This document shows, piece by piece, positions 59,908 to 64,000 of a stretch of DNA of 64,000 nt. Each line of letters starts with the position of its first letter. Within the stretch, counting starts at the first letter, position 1. The notes below the pieces were generated by a model. That model was not told the DNA's origin and searched no databases. It was given only the letters and a program-made list of their open reading frames with translations. The translations under genes and the position numbers were made by a program. Source of the stretch: Halorubrum sp. JWXQ-INN 858 (GTDB lineage Archaea; Halobacteriota; Halobacteria; Halobacteriales; Haloferacaceae); contig NZ_WUAX01000016.1 in assembly GCF_009806985.1 (NCBI RefSeq), forward strand, positions 308,976-372,975. Reading direction: 5' to 3'.

Positions 59908-61265
59908 CGTCGCTCACCTCCGTCGGGGCCGTCCTCCGTGCTCAGGACGCGGTAGATCGCGTCGGTGACGTCCTCGGGGCCGGCGACCCTCGCGACGGCG
60001 ACGTTGTCGACGTCGCCGAGGGCCCGCTCCACTTCGTCCGCGTGGCGCGCGTTCGGGGCGCTCCCGCCGGGCTGTGTCTCCACGTACGCGTGGAGGTTCG
60101 CCTCGATCGACTCCATCATCGGGATCACGCCCTCCGTCGTGTCGTTGCCGGCGTTCTCGGAGTCGCCCGCGGCGAACACGTACCGGTTCCACTCGTCGAA
60201 CGGGTATTCCTCCAATATCTCGGCGACGAGCGCGTAGGCACTCGATATCCGGGTGCCGCCGCCCGACTGAACCCCGAAGAAGTCGCTCCGGTCGACCTCC
60301 CACGCCTCAGCGTCGTGGACGACGTAGCGGAACTCGGCGGCGTCGTACTTGCCGGTCAGGTACCAGTCCATCGGCGTGAACACCCGCTCGACGAGCTCGC
60401 GTTTCGTCTCACGCATCGAGCCGGACGCGTCGCGGACGTTGACGACGACGACGTTCCGCTCGCGTTTCTCGATCACCTCGGGGTGACGGAACCGCTCGTC
60501 CTCGCGGCGGAACGGGACGCCGTCGAGCCCGTCGCGCCGGATCCGGACGGCGACCGGCTCGTGGTCGATCACGGACTCCAGCGCCGCGAAGCTCGCCCAG
60601 CGGTCCGCCGCCGCGACGGGACCGCCGATCTCCGCTTCGACCTCGGTCGCCGCGTCGGCGATCCACGCGCGCGAGACGGGGATCCGCTTCCCGCGGGCCC
60701 ACGCGAAGACGTCGTCGACGTCCGCGCCGGCGACGAACAGCCCCTCGCGGACGTACTCCCCGTCGAAATCGGTCGCGAGGTGACGCTTCAGCCCCCGTTT
60801 GAAGAACTCGTCGAGGTCGAGGGTCCCCTTCGGGCCGGCGCGTGCGGTGTCCGTGAAGTCGCCCTCGACCTCCTCGATCACCCGTTTCCCCTTCGGTTCG
60901 AGTTCGAGGCCCAGCTCCTCGTCGAGCTCCTGAGCGAACTCCTCGGGGTCCATCTCGTAGTACTCGTGGTCGCCGCCCTCCTCGCCGGGGTCGCCGTCGC
61001 CGTCCCCGTCCTCGCTCCCGTCCCCGTCACCGGGCTGCGGGTCGACGGGCTGGCCGGGCTGTGGCTGCCCGCCCCGTCCCTGCCCGACGCCGCCGGCGTC
61101 GCGCCGGTCGTACTCGAACGCGGGGAGGTCGACGACCTTGATCGGGATCCGTATCCGGTCGGGGGCCGAGCCGCCGAGATCGCCGTGGGTGATGAACGCG
61201 GAGAGGTCCTCGCGCCGGTCCTCGCCGACCTCGCGGAACCGTTCGCGGTCCTCGACGAGCCCCAT
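59904..61265 (-). CDS. YeaH/YhbH (DUF444) family protein with VWA-like domain
   Basis: The 453-residue protein begins [21 protein letters not shown] and contains a long Gly/Gln/Asp-rich linker ([20 protein letters not shown], ~75-105). The von Willebrand A-like fold (~240-430) has the MIDAS motif [14 protein letters not shown] (~282), [17 protein letters not shown] and [12 protein letters not shown]. It is predicted to bind a divalent cation and to be the partner or substrate of PrkA in E. coli-type stress clusters. Its ends overlap both neighbours (TGATG with prkA upstream, ATGA with spoVR downstream). Confidence 0.92.
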   Translation of the reverse strand: MGLVEDRERFREVGEDRREDLSAFITHGDLGGSAPDRIRIPIKVVDLPAFEYDRRDAGGVGQGRGGQPQPGQPVDPQPGDGDGSEDGDGDGDPGEEGGDHEYYEMDPEEFAQELDEELGLELEPKGKRVIEEVEGDFTDTARAGPKGTLDLDEFFKRGLKRHLATDFDGEYVREGLFVAGADVDDVFAWARGKRIPVSRAWIADAATEVEAEIGGPVAAADRWASFAALESVIDHEPVAVRIRRDGLDGVPFRREDERFRHPEVIEKRERNVVVVNVRDASGSMRETKRELVERVFTPMDWYLTGKYDAAEFRYVVHDAEAWEVDRSDFFGVQSGGGTRISSAYALVAEILEEYPFDEWNRYVFAAGDSENAGNDTTEGVIPMMESIEANLHAYVETQPGGSAPNARHADEVERALGDVDNVAVARVAGPEDVTDAIYRVLSTEDGPDGGERR

Positions 61266-63781
61266 CAGCGCTCACCCCCGTTCCCGGAGCCGTCCGCCGC
61301 GTCGGCCGGGCCGGACCGCCCGTCGGCCGCGACGACGTCGTCCCACTCGGCGCGGACGTCGCGCATGACGATCCGCGCCGTCAGCTCGGCGCTCTCCGGG
61401 CTGTACCCGCGGTCGACGAGCCGGTCGATCGCCGCCGTCTTCAGGCGGGCCGTCTCGGTGTCCGCCGCCGGATCGTCCCACTCGTGCGGGTCGAACGACG
61501 GATGGCGGCGTTTCACGTCGGCGAGGTCGGTCGTCTCCAGTGCGGCCGTGATCTCGGGGATCTCGGCGACGTCGACGTCGTCAACGGTGAAGCCGTCGCC
61601 GCGGTTCCGCCAGGCGTGCCGGGTCAGCGCGCGGATCACGTGCTCGCGGCGGAAGTCGGCGACCGCCCGGGTCGGCTTCGTTCCGCGGTAGTCCGTCCCC
61701 TCGAAGCGACCGAGCGTCTCCGTCTCGAACACCTTCATCAGGAGCGCGTCCGGCTCGGTCGGGCCGCGAGCCGTCTCGACCGGCCCGTCGGCGTGCCACG
61801 CCGAGACGTGCTCGACGTACTCGACGACCGCCTCCGGCGACGCCGTTCCCGCGCCGAGCAGGGCGTCGACGACGTCGTCGCGTTGACGGTCGCGGACGTG
61901 GTCCGCCACGAGCGCGCGCCGGCCCTCGAACGCCGCGGCCTCCGCCCGGGAGAACACGGGCGCGTCGGCGAGCCCCTCGGCCATCGCCGTCAGGACGTCG
62001 TCCGGCATGACGACCCGGCCGACCGGGAGGTCGGGATCGCCCCGGTCGTCGACCGCCTGCAGGAGGTCCGCGACGACGTCGCGCGTGTACGTGACCGGGA
62101 TCCCGGTGCGCCCGTCCGCCTCGCCGAACCCCTCCCCCGCGGCGTCGACGACGTCGTCGATCGTGACCCGAGCGTCGTCGCGCCGGACCTCCCCCGCCTC
62201 GTACAGCCGCGCCGCCTCCAACAGTCCGACGTCCGCCGGGAGCCCGTCGGCGTCGATCCGGGTGACGACGGCGTAGAGGGCGGCGGCACCGAGCGCGTGG
62301 GGCGCGAGCTCGCGTTCGCGTTCGGTGCCGTCGGCGTCGCGGACCGTCGTGGTGAACGCCTCCCGAACGAGCGCGTCGGTCGGCGCGGTCGAGTCGGTCG
62401 GAGCGGCCACCCTGGCCTCGACAGCCGGATCGTCGCTCGTCCCCTCGGCGGTGGGGTCGTCCCCCGTGCTCCCGTCGACCACGCCACTGGCGATCCCGTC
62501 GACCGCGCCACTGGCGATTCCGTCGACCGCGCTGTCGCCGACCGGGCGCATGCCGGCGGCCCCGTCGAGCTCACGGCGGAGGAGCGCCGTCTCCAGCCGT
62601 CGGTCCGTGAGGTAGCGGAACTCGTGGCGGGTGAGCCGGCGTTTGAGCGCCTTCAGCGGGTCCGCACCATCGCGGTCGGCGTGGCGGTCGAGCTCGGCGT
62701 CGAGGTCGGGATTGGAGATCACGATCAGCTGCGTGTCCACGTCCATTCCGATCCCCTTGTCGAGCTTGACGCGGCGCTCGTCGGGGACGTTGAGCAGCCG
62801 CCGAAGCAGGTCGGCGTGTTGGCTCGCGTCCTCGACGACGGTCACGACGCCGTTGCCCTGCGAGAGGACGCCGTCGTAGCTGAACGCCTGCGGGTTCTTC
62901 CGCCCGCGGGAGTCGAGCTCGCGGAGCATCCCCGCCATCCACGACCCGACCAGCCGCTCCTTCGGCGTCCCGTCGTCCTCCGCGTGGAGCACGCCGATCC
63001 CCTGTCCGACGTCGACGACGTAGCTCGTCACGCGCAGGTGATCGCGGTCGGTGATCGCCGAGAACAGCTCCCGACGCCCCTCGTCGCGGTAGACGGATTC
63101 GAGGTACTCGTACGCCTCGCGGCTGAACGGGTCGAGATCGCCGTCGACGGCGATCGGGTACGACGGGTCCGTCGTCGACGCGATCTCCGCTGCCAGGCGA
63201 TCGCGAACCGCCGCGGGGAACACCGACAGCGGGTGCGTCTGTACGGGGCTCCGATACCACTCCGCGACGTCGCCGTCGCTCCCGTACGAGAGCGACCGAC
63301 CGGTCGCCGCCCCGGAGACGTTCCACTCGACGGTGTACCGCCGGCCCTCGGCGGTGCGCGAGAACTCGCGGAGCCCGTTGATCAGACACCGCTTGAACTC
63401 CGATTTCCCGGTGGCGGTCGGACCGTCGATCCAGACGATCTTCTCGTCACGGCCACGTCCCGCCGCGGACGCCTTGAGGTCGTCGACGAAGCCGTTGAGC
63501 GCCGCGGTGTTGCCCAGCACGGCGTGTTCGCCGCCGTTGGACGGATCGTCGAAGAAGCGGTAGCGCTCCAGCCGCTCGCCGCGCTCGACGACCTCGCGGG
63601 TGCCACACGACTCGATGGCAGCGAGGACGTAGGCGGCCCCGGAGGCCGCCGCGAGCGGGTTCTCGAGGACGCGCTCGACGTACGCCGCGAGGCTCATCGG
63701 CGGGTCGTACGCGCCGTGGATCGCCTCGTCGGCCTCGCGAACGAACCGCTCGCCCGCAGGAGATCGGTTACGGCCCGCCAT
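61265..63781 (-). CDS. prkA: PrkA-type serine protein kinase, second paralogue
   Basis: The 838-residue protein has the PrkA AAA+ domain first: [17 protein letters not shown]-like start (~35), Walker [20 protein letters not shown] (~115), [10 protein letters not shown] and SHADLL-like sensor regions ([17 protein letters not shown]). The C-terminal helical PrkA domain lies beyond residue ~560. The middle (~430-480) holds a low-complexity insertion ([19 protein letters not shown]) from a 27-bp duplication. The ATG at 63781 lies inside the previous prkA-like gene's last codons (14-base overlap). The longer frame to 63811 is not needed. Role: ATP-dependent kinase or AAA protease-like regulator of a starvation response, by analogy with bacteria. 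Confidence 0.88.
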   Translation of the reverse strand: MAGRNRSPAGERFVREADEAIHGAYDPPMSLAAYVERVLENPLAAASGAAYVLAAIESCGTREVVERGERLERYRFFDDPSNGGEHAVLGNTAALNGFVDDLKASAAGRGRDEKIVWIDGPTATGKSEFKRCLINGLREFSRTAEGRRYTVEWNVSGAATGRSLSYGSDGDVAEWYRSPVQTHPLSVFPAAVRDRLAAEIASTTDPSYPIAVDGDLDPFSREAYEYLESVYRDEGRRELFSAITDRDHLRVTSYVVDVGQGIGVLHAEDDGTPKERLVGSWMAGMLRELDSRGRKNPQAFSYDGVLSQGNGVVTVVEDASQHADLLRRLLNVPDERRVKLDKGIGMDVDTQLIVISNPDLDAELDRHADRDGADPLKALKRRLTRHEFRYLTDRRLETALLRRELDGAAGMRPVGDSAVDGIASGAVDGIASGVVDGSTGDDPTAEGTSDDPAVEARVAAPTDSTAPTDALVREAFTTTVRDADGTERERELAPHALGAAALYAVVTRIDADGLPADVGLLEAARLYEAGEVRRDDARVTIDDVVDAAGEGFGEADGRTGIPVTYTRDVVADLLQAVDDRGDPDLPVGRVVMPDDVLTAMAEGLADAPVFSRAEAAAFEGRRALVADHVRDRQRDDVVDALLGAGTASPEAVVEYVEHVSAWHADGPVETARGPTEPDALLMKVFETETLGRFEGTDYRGTKPTRAVADFRREHVIRALTRHAWRNRGDGFTVDDVDVAEIPEITAALETTDLADVKRRHPSFDPHEWDDPAADTETARLKTAAIDRLVDRGYSPESAELTARIVMRDVRAEWDDVVAADGRSGPADAADGSGNGGER

Positions 63782-64000
63782 CCTCGATCTCCGAGCGGGC
63801 GACGGCGGCACCCGCGTACTCCAGCGCCTCCGCCGCGCCGTCCGCGGAGTAGCCGCGATCGATCAGGGCGTCGACCCACGCGCTCCGGTCCTCCTCGTCG
63901 AGGTCCGTCGCCGAGACCAGCGCGGAGAAGTTGATGTTGTGTTTCTTGTCCTCCCAGAGCTTGCGCTCGAGCGCCCGGCGGAGCCGGTCGTTCTCCTGCG
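63768..64000 (-). CDS. prkA: PrkA-type protein kinase, first paralogue (partial; 5' end beyond window)
   Basis: Only the last 76 codons are in view. They translate to QENDRLRRALERKLWEDKKH, then NINFSALVSATDLDEEDRSA, then WVDALIDRGYSADGAAEALE and a TAA at 63768-63770. This matches the C-terminus of PrkA proteins (KHNINFSALVS) and shows that two prkA genes lie in tandem, the second starting inside the first. The promoter of the operon must lie beyond 64000. Confidence 0.85.
   Translation of the reverse strand, partial: QENDRLRRALERKLWEDKKHNINFSALVSATDLDEEDRSAWVDALIDRGYSADGAAEALEYAGAAVARSEIEDGGP

Noticed and set aside
61484-63934. 816-residue plus-strand frame opposite prkA
   Set aside because: It is an antisense shadow; no domain or promoter supports it and its Arg/Val-rich composition is unlike that of haloarchaeal proteins.

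Overview
The window is chromosomal DNA of an extremely halophilic archaeon (class Halobacteria). A Halorubrum-like genus would fit, but I cannot prove the genus. The evidence is very high G+C, strongly acidic proteins, split archaeal RNA polymerase genes (B''/B', A'/A''), archaeal promoters with TATA elements about 27 bases before leaderless ATG/GTG starts, Tat-lipobox signal peptides and a halorhodopsin. There is no rRNA, CRISPR array, insertion sequence, phage or plasmid gene.

Layout. 1-5.8 kb: a seven-helix sensor kinase behind a 31-bp promoter repeat, a flavin-binding oxidase-family protein, methionyl-tRNA synthetase and a winged-helix/zinc regulator. 5.9-14.4 kb: threonine synthase, pyruvate kinase, two small membrane proteins including an NfeD-like one, a GH13 alpha-glucan enzyme, and a Na+/H+ antiporter fused to RCK domains. 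14.4-18 kb: a light-energy module, with halorhodopsin transcribed divergently from a Bat-like activator and a Bat-site-like element upstream of hop. 18-27 kb: an internally duplicated unknown protein, an Lhr-type helicase, an overlapping four-gene DUF4129/DUF58 membrane cluster and glycerate kinase. 27-37.4 kb: metabolic and small genes (SDR, two PLP enzymes, an EEP nuclease-fold protein, a VOC protein, a second sensor kinase, an M24 peptidase, a DapA-family aldolase). 37.6-45.3 kb: an ADP-forming acetate-CoA ligase with a DRTGG partner, a FolC-FolP fusion and a DHH phosphoesterase. 45.4-56.3 kb: two identical tRNA-Asp genes, then rpoH-rpoB''-rpoB'-rpoA'-rpoA''-nusA, a lipoprotein gene, rps12 and rps7. 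56.4-64 kb: a PQQ-type sugar dehydrogenase lipoprotein and a translationally coupled PrkA-PrkA-DUF444-SpoVR operon running off the right edge.

What stands out. Short tandem repeats (15-35 bp) sit in most intergenic gaps and as in-frame expansions inside several proteins. In at least four genes (SDR, second kinase, rps7, M24 peptidase) the repeat unit is the 3' end of the gene including its stop codon. The divergent hop-bat pair, with a match to the known bacterio-opsin activator site just upstream of the hop TATA box and a pseudo-receiver at the N-terminus of the activator, is the most testable regulatory system here. Function assignments rest on motifs and family knowledge read by eye; no database search was run.
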